Shown here: positions 46,868 to 56,659 of the stretch, piece after piece
Position numbering within the stretch: position 1 is the stretch's first letter
Layout of the letters: each line of letters starts with the position of its first letter
Assembly (NCBI GenBank): GCA_965199805.1
Contig: CBDATO010000001.1
Span: forward strand, 2,108,001 to 2,172,000
Source of the DNA: DATAZK01 sp965199805
GTDB taxonomy: Bacteria > Actinomycetota > Actinomycetes > Frankiales > Frankiaceae
Direction of reading: 5' to 3'
Length of the DNA: 64,000 nt
Made by a program: the position numbers and the translations under genes
Notes under the pieces: model-generated
The model's input: only the letters and a program-made list of their open reading frames with translations
Databases searched by the model: none
What the model was told of the DNA's origin: nothing

Positions 46868-47382
46868 ATGGCTACCGTGAGCTCGCCGGTGCGGATCCGC
46901 CCCGCGCGCACCACCGATGTCTGGGCCATCCGCGGCTTCGTCGACTACTACTCCGACGACCGCATCCTGCTGTCGAAGGCGACGGTCGCGCTCTTCGAGG
47001 ACGTGCAGGAATTCGTCGTCGCGGAGAGCGCGGACGGTGAGGTCGTCGGCTGCGGCGCGCTGCACGTGCTGTGGGAGGACCTGGCCGAGGTCCGCACCGT
47101 CGCCGTCCACCCCTCGGTGCAGGGCACGGGCGTCGGCAAGCTGCTGCTCGAGGAGATCATCCGGCGTGGTCGCGAGATCGGGGTGCAGCGCCTGTTCTGC
47201 CTGACCTTCGCCGTCGACTTCTTCGCCCGCGCGGGCTTCGAGCCGATCGGCGAGGACAAGGGCGTCTCGCCCGACGTGTACGCCGAGATGCTGCGCTCGT
47301 ACGACGAGGGTGTCGCCGAGTTCCTCGACCTCGAACGGGTCAAGCCCAACACCTTGGGCAACACGCGGATGATGCGCCGGCT

Positions 47383-47386
<4 letters not shown>
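46868..47386 (+). CDS. Amino-acid N-acetyltransferase (short ArgA-like GNAT)
   Basis: A 172-residue GNAT protein resembling the small actinobacterial glutamate N-acetyltransferase (M. tuberculosis Rv2747 type) that starts arginine synthesis. Seen: R-P-A-R-T-T-D-V near residue 11, acetyl-CoA loop V-A-V-H-P-S-V-Q-G-T-G-V-G near residue 78, L-T-F-A-V-D-F-F-A-R-A-G-F near residue 118, and a K-P-N-T-L-G-N-T-R-M ending seen in this group. ATG 46868 is used; GTG 46877 is also possible. Its stop overlaps the convergent pseudogene by 4 nt. Confidence 0.8.
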
Positions 47387-49036
<1,650 letters not shown>

Positions 49037-49125
49037 GGCGTCCTCCGGCGGCGGTGTGACGACCATTTGATCATCACCGCGGAGGGCTCCGGCACGGAGG
49101 CCCCGCAGGTGGGCCGGCCGCCCTG

Positions 49126-49494
49126 TCAGCCGAGGATCGGCACCTCGATCTCCCAGCTGTGGCTGAGGGTCGGCGGCTCGGCGTGCAGCCGGGCAAGTGG
49201 GATGGCGCGCCGGATGAGCGGCTCGTCAGCCCACACGGCGAACGGGCGGGAGCCCAGCCGGCTACGCGGCATCAGCAGCTGGCCGAGCGCATCACCGGCG
49301 CCGAACTCCACCTCGTTCGAGCTGATACGCAGCAGCACCGGGGCGGACGACTCGTCGGGCAAGCCGCGCAACACCCCGTCGAGCTGGTCGACCGCATGCA
49401 GCCCCAGGCACCCGGTCATCAGGATGCAGGTGGCGGATGACGTCTCGGTGAGTCGCAGACAGTCGTGAGCGTCAGGCGGATCTGCTTCGGACAT
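49126..49494 (-). CDS. Hypothetical STAS-like protein
   Basis: A 122-residue soluble protein with alternating strands and helices (S-S-A-T-C-I-L-M-T-G-C-L-G, then V-D-Q-L-D-G-V-L, then V-L-L-R-I-S-S-N-E-V-E-F-G) resembling STAS/anti-sigma-factor antagonist folds. The usual phosphorylated D-S sequence is S-S here. A partner kinase is not adjacent. The STAS assignment is tentative. ATG 49494 was chosen; longer forms lack a ribosome binding site. Confidence 0.55.
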   Translation of the reverse strand: MSEADPPDAHDCLRLTETSSATCILMTGCLGLHAVDQLDGVLRGLPDESSAPVLLRISSNEVEFGAGDALGQLLMPRSRLGSRPFAVWADEPLIRRAIPLARLHAEPPTLSHSWEIEVPILG

Positions 49495-49576
49495 GAGCGG
49501 TCCCCCTCGCCCGTGGTCATGAACGAAACCCCCCCTACCCGGGCGAACGTGACCTACACCACTTTTGGCCGGGGCG

Positions 49577-49582
49577 TAGCTT
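49577..49582 (+). promoter_or_regulatory. -10 element (TAGCTT) of leaderless promoter
   Basis: TAGCTT, 6 nt before the ATG at 49589. Confidence 0.45.
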
Positions 49583-49588
49583 GCTGCC

Positions 49589-49942
49589 ATGGTTCTGGGT
49601 TTGGTCAGTTCTGCGGCGCTGTGCGCCTCCGGGGTCGCCGGGGTGGGGTGGCCGGGCGCGGTGACCGACGCGCTCGAGCTGCCGGCATCATCGGCGCGCG
49701 GCCGCGCCGAGGCGCGCGCCGGCCTGGGCGGCACCTTCGCCGCCCTGGGTGCGTGGGCGCTCGCCCGCCGCTCCGCTGAGGCGTCGACGGCGATCGGGGT
49801 CGTCTGGCTGGGTGCCGGCATCGTCCGCCTGGCCTCGCTGCGGGTGGACCGGCCCCGTACCGACGCCGCCTTCGGGGGCTACCTGACCGTCGAGCTGCTG
49901 CTCGGCAGCCTCGCCCTCGCCGACGCGCGGAGCAGGGCATGA
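49589..49942 (+). CDS. Small four-helix membrane protein (DUF4345-like)
   Basis: A 117-residue protein with about four hydrophobic segments and short basic loops (A-R-R-S, R-V-D-R-P-R). G-L-G-G-T-F-A-A-L-G near residue 47 and the F-G-G-Y-L-T-V-E-L-L near residue 95 resemble DUF4345-type proteins. Function unknown. Its stop overlaps the next gene by 4 nt. Confidence 0.65.
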   Translation: MVLGLVSSAALCASGVAGVGWPGAVTDALELPASSARGRAEARAGLGGTFAALGAWALARRSAEASTAIGVVWLGAGIVRLASLRVDRPRTDAAFGGYLTVELLLGSLALADARSRA

Positions 49943-50337
49943 CCGCGCCGGCCCGTGCGGCCGTCCAGAAGCACTCCGAGTTCTGGAACGCCCGTGACCA
50001 GGAGTCCTGGTCGGCCATCTTCGCCGCCGACGTCGTCTTCGAGGACCCGGTCGGCAGTGCGCCCAAGTACGGCCCCGACGCGGTGCGCAAGGAGTGGGAG
50101 CGCTCCCTGACCCCCGGCCGCGAATGGCGCCTCGTGCCCGACCGCATCGTGGTCTGCGGCGACGAGGCCGCTGTCGTCATGCGCAACGAGGGCAACCTGC
50201 ACGGCCGCGAGGTCGTCGTCGAGAGCCTCGAGGTGTGGAAGGTCGACGCCGAGGGCCTGGTGATCTCGGTGCGCGCCTTCTTCGAGCCCGACCCGACGGT
50301 GCAGTCCGAGTACTTCCAGCTCGAGCGCTCCGAATGA
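49939..50337 (+). CDS. SnoaL/NTF2-like protein
   Basis: A 132-residue NTF2-like fold: H-S-E-F-W-N-A-R-D-Q-E-S-W near residue 12, V-V-F-E-D-P-V-G near residue 32, and a last strand V-R-A-F-F-E-P-D. It resembles ketosteroid-isomerase-like SnoaL proteins; catalytic residues cannot be assigned. Coupled to the upstream membrane protein by an ATGA overlap. Confidence 0.75.
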   Translation: MTAPARAAVQKHSEFWNARDQESWSAIFAADVVFEDPVGSAPKYGPDAVRKEWERSLTPGREWRLVPDRIVVCGDEAAVVMRNEGNLHGREVVVESLEVWKVDAEGLVISVRAFFEPDPTVQSEYFQLERSE

Positions 50338-50343
50338 GCTGAC

Positions 50344-50538
50344 GTGCCCGGCCGGCCCCCGAGCGACCGGCAGCGGCGCCGGCTGTATTTCTTCGTCATG
50401 GTGCCGTGCCTGACGCTGATCATCGTGGCGTGGACGATCGTGCAGTTCTTCTCCACGACGGCCGCCGTGGCCATGAGCGCCGTGGCCATGGTCATGCCTC
50501 CGCTGGCCGCGATCATGGCCAACGCGGGCAGCGAGTGA
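50344..50538 (+). CDS. DUF3099 small membrane protein
   Basis: A 64-residue protein with a basic N-terminus (S-D-R-Q-R-R-R-L-Y-F-F) and two membrane helices. The ending A-M-V-M-P-P-L-A-A-I-M-A-N matches DUF3099. Function unknown. GTG start, 6 bp after the SnoaL-like gene, so likely cotranscribed. Confidence 0.75.
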   Translation: MPGRPPSDRQRRRLYFFVMVPCLTLIIVAWTIVQFFSTTAAVAMSAVAMVMPPLAAIMANAGSE

Positions 50539-50585
50539 GCAGGGCGGCTCTCGAAAATGTCGGTTGCCGGGCGTAGAAGTTCACG

Positions 50586-51047
50586 ATGGCCAGTTGGAAA
50601 GACATCGAGTCGGCTGCTCCCGATTTCGCCGCGCGGGTGCAGCGCATCTTCGACGCGGGGACGAACAAGACGCTCGCGACGCTCCGGGCGTCCGGCTCCC
50701 CTCGCATCAGCGGATCCGAGGCGTCGTTCGACGGTGGCGAGCTGACCCTCGGCATGATGCCGGGCTCGCGCAAGCTCGCCGACGTGCGCCGCGACCCGCG
50801 CGTGGCGCTGCACAGCCCCACCCTCGAGCCGCCGCCGCAGTCGGAGATCGCCACGTGGGTCGGTGATGCGAAGATCGCCGGCTCGCTCGTCGTGATCCCG
50901 CCACCCGCGGACGGTGAGCAGGAGGCCGGTCACTTCCGGTTCGACATCACGGAGGTGGTGCTGACGTACGTCGGGGATCCGGCCGACCACCTGGTGATCG
51001 AGACCTGGCACCCCGGCCGGGGCTGGCAGCGGCAGACGCGCGCCTAG
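50586..51047 (+). CDS. Pyridoxamine 5'-phosphate oxidase-fold protein
   Basis: A 153-residue flavin/F420-binding split-barrel protein: N-K-T-L-A-T-L-R-A-S-G-S-P-R-I-S near residue 28, G-M-M-P-G-S-R-K-L-A-D-V-R-R-D-P-R-V-A-L near residues 56-76, and W-H-P-G-R-G-W-Q near the end. The family includes F420- or FMN-dependent reductases and heme-degrading proteins. Cofactor choice cannot be decided from sequence by eye. Converges on the ABC permease gene (4-bp gap). Confidence 0.8.
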   Translation: MASWKDIESAAPDFAARVQRIFDAGTNKTLATLRASGSPRISGSEASFDGGELTLGMMPGSRKLADVRRDPRVALHSPTLEPPPQSEIATWVGDAKIAGSLVVIPPPADGEQEAGHFRFDITEVVLTYVGDPADHLVIETWHPGRGWQRQTRA

Positions 51048-51051
51048 CCGG

Positions 51052-52272
51052 TCACAGCGGCCGCAATGCGTCGGTGATCTTCACACGGGCGCCGGTACGG
51101 GTCACCGCGTTGCCGTAGATGCGACCGGCGAGCCAGACGAGTGCGGCGATCAGCAGCAGCGAGAGCCCGACCGACACGGCCATCTCCCACGCCGGGATGC
51201 CGCCGGCCAGCCGCATCGGCATGAGCGTCGGCGACAGCAGCGGGATCAGCGACAGCCCCCGGATGAGCGAGCTGTCGGGGTTGCCGGGCACGACCGAGAT
51301 CCCGATGACGTACGGGATGACGATGAGCATCGTCAGCGGGGCGACGGCGCCGCCGACGTCCTCCTGGCGCGACACCAGCGCACCGAGCGCGGCGAAGAGC
51401 AGCGCGTAGGTGACGTAGCCCAGCAGGAACCAGACCAGCACGGTGGCGAGCGCGCCGGCGGTCACGGAGCTGGGCAGGGTGAGGACGTTCGTCGCCACCC
51501 CCGCCCCGACCCCGACCGCGCCCACCAGCACCAGTTGCGCGAGGCCGAGCGCCCCGATGCCGAGCACCTTGCCGAGCATCAGCTGCCAGGGCCGGATGGC
51601 CGTCAGGAGCAGCTCGACGATGCGGCTGGTCTTCTCCTCGACGACCCCCTGCGCGACGGTCTGCCCGTAGATGATCAGTGCCAGGTAGACGGCGATGCCG
51701 GCGATGATGCCGATGGCGAGCTTCTGGCTCTCGTCGGGGTCGGTGGCCTGCAGGGGCATGACGTCGACGGTCGCCCGGGCGACAGCCGCGCTGACCTCCG
51801 CCGGATCGGCGCCGGCGGCGCGCAGCTGCTCGTTCAGGGCGGTGCGCTGGGTCAGCACCGTGAAGGCGTTGCGCAAGGACGTGTCGAGCTTCTTCTTGAC
51901 CTCGATCTGCACGCTGCCGGTGCCGGTCGTACCGACCACCAGGGCGTCGAGCTTGCCGTCGCGCAGCAGCTGCTCACCGGCCGCCCGGTCGGGCACCGTC
52001 GGCGTGGTGACCTTCTGACCGATGGCGTCGGCGACGGCGGTGAAGGTGCTCGCCTGCGTCGATTGCGAGCCGACGAAGCCGACCTTCTTGGCGTCGTCGT
52101 TGCCGTTCACCGCCTTGCTGATGAGGATCGTCGCCAGGATGCCGACGAGCATGACCACCGTGCTGATCAGGAAGGCCTTGCCGCGGACCCGGGTGGTGAT
52201 CTCACGCCGGGCGACGAGGCCGACGGCCTGCAGCGAGCTCGTGCCCTGCTGGGTGTTCGACCCGCGGCTCAT
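51052..52272 (-). CDS. ABC-2 type transporter permease (NatB-like)
   Basis: Membrane component of an exporter, 406 residues. One N-terminal membrane helix (residues 30-50), a long extracytoplasmic domain (about 55-180), then five to six helices with V-V-E-E-K-T-S-R-I-V-E-L-L-L near residue 215, the conserved ABC-2 motif of NatB/YhaP proteins. ATG 52272 overlaps the ATPase stop by 4 nt. Partner of the adjacent ATP-binding protein. Substrate unknown; NatAB exports sodium, other members export peptides or lipids. Confidence 0.88.
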   Translation of the reverse strand: MSRGSNTQQGTSSLQAVGLVARREITTRVRGKAFLISTVVMLVGILATILISKAVNGNDDAKKVGFVGSQSTQASTFTAVADAIGQKVTTPTVPDRAAGEQLLRDGKLDALVVGTTGTGSVQIEVKKKLDTSLRNAFTVLTQRTALNEQLRAAGADPAEVSAAVARATVDVMPLQATDPDESQKLAIGIIAGIAVYLALIIYGQTVAQGVVEEKTSRIVELLLTAIRPWQLMLGKVLGIGALGLAQLVLVGAVGVGAGVATNVLTLPSSVTAGALATVLVWFLLGYVTYALLFAALGALVSRQEDVGGAVAPLTMLIVIPYVIGISVVPGNPDSSLIRGLSLIPLLSPTLMPMRLAGGIPAWEMAVSVGLSLLLIAALVWLAGRIYGNAVTRTGARVKITDALRPL

Positions 52273-53219
52273 GCGGCATCCTTCGCGGTGGCCGGGGCGT
52301 CGGTAGTGGCGGTGGGCTGGGCGTCGTCGCGGACGACGTGCCGGAAGAGCTCCGCCAGCGACGGCAGCTGGCGGCTGAACTCGTGCACCGGACCGGTCGC
52401 GAGCGCCGCCGCCAGGATCGCCTGGTCGTCGGCCTCGGCGGCGAGCCGCAGCGTGGTCCTGGGGCCGTCGTGCGAGAGGACGCTGACGCCGGGCAGCCGG
52501 TCGGCCCAGCCGGGTTGCGCTCCGGGAGCGTCGACGACGAGCGAGACCGGGCTGCCGCTGCGCAGCTCGGTCACCGAGCCGGAGGCGACCATCCGTCCCC
52601 CGCGCACGATGCCGACCCGGTCGCAGAGCCGTTCGACGAGCTCGAGCTGGTGGCTCGAGAAGATCACCGGGACGCCGGCGTCGGCCCGCTCGCGGAGCAC
52701 CTCGCTCATGACGTCGACGGCGACCGGGTCGAGTCCGGAGAACGGCTCGTCGAGCACGAGCAGCTCCGGATCGTGCACCAGCGCCGCCGCCAGCTGCACG
52801 CGCTGCTGGTTGCCGAGGCTGAGCTTCTGCACCTCGTCGCCGCGCCGCGCCGCGACCCCGAGCCGCTCGGTCCAGACGTCGGAGGCCTTCGCCGCTGCCT
52901 GCGCGGACAGGCCCCGCAGCCGGCCGAGATACGCGAGCTGCTCGCCCACCCGCATCCGCGGGTAGAGGCCGCGCTCCTCCGGCATGTAGCCGACGCGGCG
53001 GCGGCGCTCCAGCGTGAGCGCCTCGCCCTGCCATCGCACCTCGCCCGCGTCCGGCGACAGCACGCCCATGGTGATGCGCATGGTCGTGGTCTTGCCGGCG
53101 CCGTTGCTCCCGACGAAGCCGAAGAGCTCGCCGCTCCGGAGCCCGAAGGTCATGTCGGCGAGGGCGACGGTCTTGCCGTAGCGCTTGGTCAGGTGGTCGA
53201 TCTCGAGGGCGTCGGCCAT
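52269..53219 (-). CDS. ABC transporter ATP-binding protein (NatA/ABC-2 type)
   Basis: A 316-residue ATPase. Walker A G-S-N-G-A-G-K-T-T near residue 38, signature L-S-L-G-N-Q-Q-R near residue 133, Walker B L-L-V-L-D-E-P near residue 151, switch His in S-S-H-Q near residue 187. A C-terminal accessory region (200-300) is typical of ABC-2 exporters. Translationally coupled to the permease gene. Confidence 0.94.
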   Translation of the reverse strand: MADALEIDHLTKRYGKTVALADMTFGLRSGELFGFVGSNGAGKTTTMRITMGVLSPDAGEVRWQGEALTLERRRRVGYMPEERGLYPRMRVGEQLAYLGRLRGLSAQAAAKASDVWTERLGVAARRGDEVQKLSLGNQQRVQLAAALVHDPELLVLDEPFSGLDPVAVDVMSEVLRERADAGVPVIFSSHQLELVERLCDRVGIVRGGRMVASGSVTELRSGSPVSLVVDAPGAQPGWADRLPGVSVLSHDGPRTTLRLAAEADDQAILAAALATGPVHEFSRQLPSLAELFRHVVRDDAQPTATTDAPATAKDAA

Positions 53220-53250
53220 GCCGTACCCACTTCCCAGGGGGATCGTGCCT

Positions 53251-54261
53251 TCAACCCTCGAGAGTGCGGGGCAGCCCGAGATGACCGGCCACGGCGGTCT
53301 CGAAACGGGTGAGCTCGCTGATCCGGTCGCCGGCCAGATCGACGGCGAAGAGCCCGGTCAGGTGCAGCAACCCGGTGGTCCGGTCGCGGGAGTAGCCACC
53401 CCAGGCCGGACGGCGGTTGGCCCGGACCGCGACCATCCGCACGAGCTCGGCATGGGCAGGGGCGATGGCCTCGAGGAAGGCGCCGACGGCCGCCCGTCCC
53501 CGGTATTCCAGCGGCTGGGGCGGCATGCGCAGCCAGACGTCGTCGGTCATCAGCGCGAGCAACGCCGCCACGTCCAGGTCGACGAAATGCGTCACGAAGC
53601 GGTCGAGGAGCTCGCGTTCGACCGGGCCGCCCGCGGGTGGCGGACCGTCGGCTGCGGAGGGGACGGAGGCCGAACGCAGCGCGGCCCGGGCCCGCTTCAG
53701 GCTGCTGGCCACGGCGTCCTCGCTCGTCTCGAGCAGCTCCGCGGTCTCACGGGCGCGGTAGCCGAGGACGTCGCGCAGGAGCAGGGCCGCCCGCCCCGCA
53801 GGTGGCAGGAGCTGCACCGCGGTGACGAACGCCAACGAGATCGCCTCACGAGCCTCGTACCGTGCCTCCGGCCCCGGTGCCGTATCGGGCACCCCGTCGA
53901 GCAGGACGTCGGGACAAGGCTGCAACCACGTGACCTGGCCGAGACTCGACGGCGCCGGGGTCTGCACCGGCAGGGGCTCGGCCGGCACGGGCCGCCGGGA
54001 CGAGCTGCGCAGGGCGTTGAGGCACCGGTGGGTCGCGATCCGGTACAGCCAGGTGCGTACCGACGACCGGCCCTCGAAGCCGCCGAGCCCGACCCAGGCG
54101 GCCAGCAGCGTCTCCTGGAGGGTGTCCTCGGCATCCTGCAGCGATCCGAGCATGCGGTAGCAGTGCACCTGCAGCTCGGCCCGGTGCGGGGCGACGAGCA
54201 GGTCGAAGGCGCCAGGGTCGCCGTCCTGGGCCCGGCTGAGCAGCTCGGCGGGTTCGAGCAC
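53251..54261 (-). CDS. ECF sigma factor, SigG/TIGR02960-type with C-terminal SnoaL-like domain
   Basis: A 336-residue sigma factor. Region 2 covers about residues 10-75 (E-L-Q-V-H-C-Y-R-M-L-G-S, D-A-E-D-T-L-Q-E-T, T-W-L-Y-R-I-A-T-H-R-C-L). Region 4 covers about 140-190 (L-P-P-A-G-R-A-A-L-L-L-R-D-V-L-G-Y). A SnoaL-like domain follows to the end. In such sigma factors the C-terminal domain modulates activity in place of an anti-sigma factor, and none is encoded here. GTG 54261 is preferred because GGAGG lies 7 nt upstream. Confidence 0.9.
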   Translation of the reverse strand: MLEPAELLSRAQDGDPGAFDLLVAPHRAELQVHCYRMLGSLQDAEDTLQETLLAAWVGLGGFEGRSSVRTWLYRIATHRCLNALRSSSRRPVPAEPLPVQTPAPSSLGQVTWLQPCPDVLLDGVPDTAPGPEARYEAREAISLAFVTAVQLLPPAGRAALLLRDVLGYRARETAELLETSEDAVASSLKRARAALRSASVPSAADGPPPAGGPVERELLDRFVTHFVDLDVAALLALMTDDVWLRMPPQPLEYRGRAAVGAFLEAIAPAHAELVRMVAVRANRRPAWGGYSRDRTTGLLHLTGLFAVDLAGDRISELTRFETAVAGHLGLPRTLEG

Positions 54262-54409
54262 CGTTCTCACCTCCGTACGCGGGGCTTACCTCTTCTGCTG
54301 ACACCGGACGAGGGCGGAACTGGTCGGTGGCGCGCCGCCCGGATCGGGTGACCGGCGGTGTCCACCTCTTCGGGCGGAGAAGGGCCTGCCCCCGAGCGAG
54401 GAGGAAGCG

Positions 54410-55195
54410 ATGAACGGATCCGACGAAGGTGCCCGCACGGGCGGGCCCGGCGGTGCGGTCGTGGTCGGGGCGGGCCGAGGGCTCGGCCGCGGGATCGCAG
54501 GTGCGCTGGCGGACGCCGGCCTCGACGTGCTGGCGATCGCGCGTACCCCGGGTGACCTGACGACTCTCGCGGCCGGCCGACCGCAGCTGTCCACCCTGAC
54601 GGCCGACGCGACGGACGAGTCCGTCGCGATGCGGGTCGTCGCCGAGCAACGGCCTGCCGCCCTGGTCCTCGTCGCCGGCGCCGTTCCCGGCATGGGCACC
54701 CTGGCCGAGCAGACGTGGGAATCGTTCGCCGTCAACTGGGAGGTCGACGTCCGGCTCACCTTCGCGTGGCTGCGCGCCGTCCTCCGGACGCCGCCTCCGC
54801 CGGGCAGCCGCATCGTCGTGGTGTCCAGCGGCGCCGCTCTGAACGGCTCCCCGGCGAGCGGCGGCTACGCCGGCGCGAAGGCCACCCAGCGTTTCCTCGC
54901 CACGTACGCCCGCGCCGAGCTCGAGCAGGCCGGAGCCGACCTCTCCGTCGTCACTTTGCTGCCGGGCATGACGCCACACGGGGCCATCGGCCGCGCCGGC
55001 ATCGCCGCCTACGCGCGCCGGGCAGGCCGCCCGGAAGCCGACTTCGTCCGCGATCTCGGCCCCCTGCTCACACCCGACCTGGCCGGCGCCGCGGTCGTCG
55101 ACCTCCTGCGGACGCCGCGTCCCGACCTCGCCGACGAGTACCTGCTGGCGAGCGGTGGCGCCCAGCCCCTCGCGCCGGCTGCGGGCCGCCGATAG
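54410..55195 (+). CDS. SDR family oxidoreductase
   Basis: A 261-residue short-chain dehydrogenase. Cofactor motif G-A-G-R-G-L-G-R-G near residue 20, V-A-G-A near residue 88, Ser in V-V-S-S-G near residue 138, Y-A-G-A-K near residues 153-157. The C-terminal half is less typical. ATG has GAGGAGGAAG upstream. Divergent from the sigma factor gene and 6 bp before glutamate decarboxylase, so cotranscription is likely. Confidence 0.85.
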   Translation: MNGSDEGARTGGPGGAVVVGAGRGLGRGIAGALADAGLDVLAIARTPGDLTTLAAGRPQLSTLTADATDESVAMRVVAEQRPAALVLVAGAVPGMGTLAEQTWESFAVNWEVDVRLTFAWLRAVLRTPPPPGSRIVVVSSGAALNGSPASGGYAGAKATQRFLATYARAELEQAGADLSVVTLLPGMTPHGAIGRAGIAAYARRAGRPEADFVRDLGPLLTPDLAGAAVVDLLRTPRPDLADEYLLASGGAQPLAPAAGRR

Positions 55196-55201
55196 GCGGG
55201 C

Positions 55202-56620
55202 ATGCCCTTGCACCGCGGCACGTCCGCCGAGTCGCCGATGTCCGACGCCAACCCGTTCATGGGCACGGCCAACCCGCTGTTCTGCGACGAGGTCAGGGCG
55301 CCGCGCGCCCGGCTGGCCGACGGACCGGTGCCGGCCGACGTCGCGTATCAGCTGGTGCACGACGAGCTGCTGCTGGACGGCAGCGCCCGGCTCAACCTGG
55401 CCACCTTCGTCACCACGTGGATGGAGCCGCAGGCCCGGCAGCTCATGGACGAGTGCGTCGACAAGAACATGATCGACAAGGACGAGTACCCGAAGACGGC
55501 GGAGCTCGAGCGGCGGTGCGTCGCGATCCTCGCCGACCTCTGGCACGCCCCCTCGCCTGACCATGCAACCGGCTGCTCCACCACCGGCTCCAGCGAGGCC
55601 TGCATGCTCGCCGGGATGGCGCTGAAGCACCTGTGGCGCAAGCGGGTCGGCGTCGTTTCGCGCCTTGGTGTCACCGGCGACGACCTCAGCCGCAAGCCGA
55701 ACCTCGTCATGGGCGCCAACGTGCAGGTGTGCTGGGAGAAGTTCTGCCGCTACTGGGAGGTGGAGCCGCGGATCGTGCCCATGGAGGGCGACCGCTTCCA
55801 CCTCGACGCGGCCACCGCTGCGGCGGGCGTCGACGAGGACACCATCGGCGTGGTGGCCATCCTCGGCTCGACCTTCGACGGCTCGTACGAGCCCGTCAGC
55901 GACATCTGCCGGGCGCTGGACGAGCTCGCCGCCGCCGGCGGACCCAACGTGCCGGTGCACGTCGACGGGGCGTCCGGGGCGATGATCGCGCCGTTCCTCG
56001 ACACCGACCTGGAGTGGGACTTCCGGCTCCCGCGGGTCGCGTCGATCAACACCTCCGGGCACAAGTACGGCCTCGTCTACCCCGGGGTCGGCTGGGTGCT
56101 CTGGCGCGACGAGGCGGCGCTGCCCCGCGAGCTCGTCTTCGACGTCAACTACCTGGGCGGCAACATGCCGATCTTCGCGCTGAACTTCTCCCGACCCGGC
56201 TCCGAGGTCGTCGCGCAGTACTACACGTTCTTCCGGCTCGGCCGGGCCGGCTTCCGGGCGGTGCAGCAGGCCTGCCGCGACGTCGCCATGTACCTGGCGC
56301 GCAGCATCGAGGAGATGGGCATGTTCCGGCTCATCTCCCGCGGCGACCAGCTGCCGGTCTTCGCGTTCACCACCAACCCGGAGCTGTGCCACTGGGACGT
56401 CTTCACGCTGTCGCGGGCCATGCGCGAGCGGGGGTGGCAGGTGCCGGCGTACACGTTCCCGGAGGACCGGACCGACCTCGCCGTGCTGCGTGTGGTCTGC
56501 CGCAACGGCTTCAGCCGCGACCTCGCCGAGGACTTCCTCGACGACCTGCGCAGTGCCGTGGACACCCTGATGAAGGTGTCGGTCGACATCACCGGCGGCC
56601 CGGAGGGCTTCCACCACTGA
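55202..56620 (+). CDS. gad: Glutamate decarboxylase
   Basis: PLP enzyme converting glutamate to GABA with consumption of a proton, 472 residues, full length for the GadB type. Seen: N-L-A-T-F-V-T-T-W-M-E near residue 64, G-S-S-E-A-C-M-L-A near residue 131, V-H-V-D-G-A-S-G near residue 256, and the cofactor Lys288 in T-S-G-H-K-Y-G-L. A C-terminal His-His is retained, near where E. coli GadB uses a terminal His for autoinhibition. No GABA antiporter lies adjacent. ATG 55202; a later ATG at residue 13 is possible. Confidence 0.95.
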   Translation: MPLHRGTSAESPMSDANPFMGTANPLFCDEVRAPRARLADGPVPADVAYQLVHDELLLDGSARLNLATFVTTWMEPQARQLMDECVDKNMIDKDEYPKTAELERRCVAILADLWHAPSPDHATGCSTTGSSEACMLAGMALKHLWRKRVGVVSRLGVTGDDLSRKPNLVMGANVQVCWEKFCRYWEVEPRIVPMEGDRFHLDAATAAAGVDEDTIGVVAILGSTFDGSYEPVSDICRALDELAAAGGPNVPVHVDGASGAMIAPFLDTDLEWDFRLPRVASINTSGHKYGLVYPGVGWVLWRDEAALPRELVFDVNYLGGNMPIFALNFSRPGSEVVAQYYTFFRLGRAGFRAVQQACRDVAMYLARSIEEMGMFRLISRGDQLPVFAFTTNPELCHWDVFTLSRAMRERGWQVPAYTFPEDRTDLAVLRVVCRNGFSRDLAEDFLDDLRSAVDTLMKVSVDITGGPEGFHH

Positions 56621-56659
56621 CCCCGACGAGGGCCCGCCGGTGAGCCCGACCGGGTGCGG

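Noticed and set aside
53846..56617. A 923-codon open frame antisense to SDR and glutamate decarboxylase genes.
   Set aside because: It reads through two genes and the sigma-factor start with repetitive Arg/Asp/Val/His composition; no family motif is visible.
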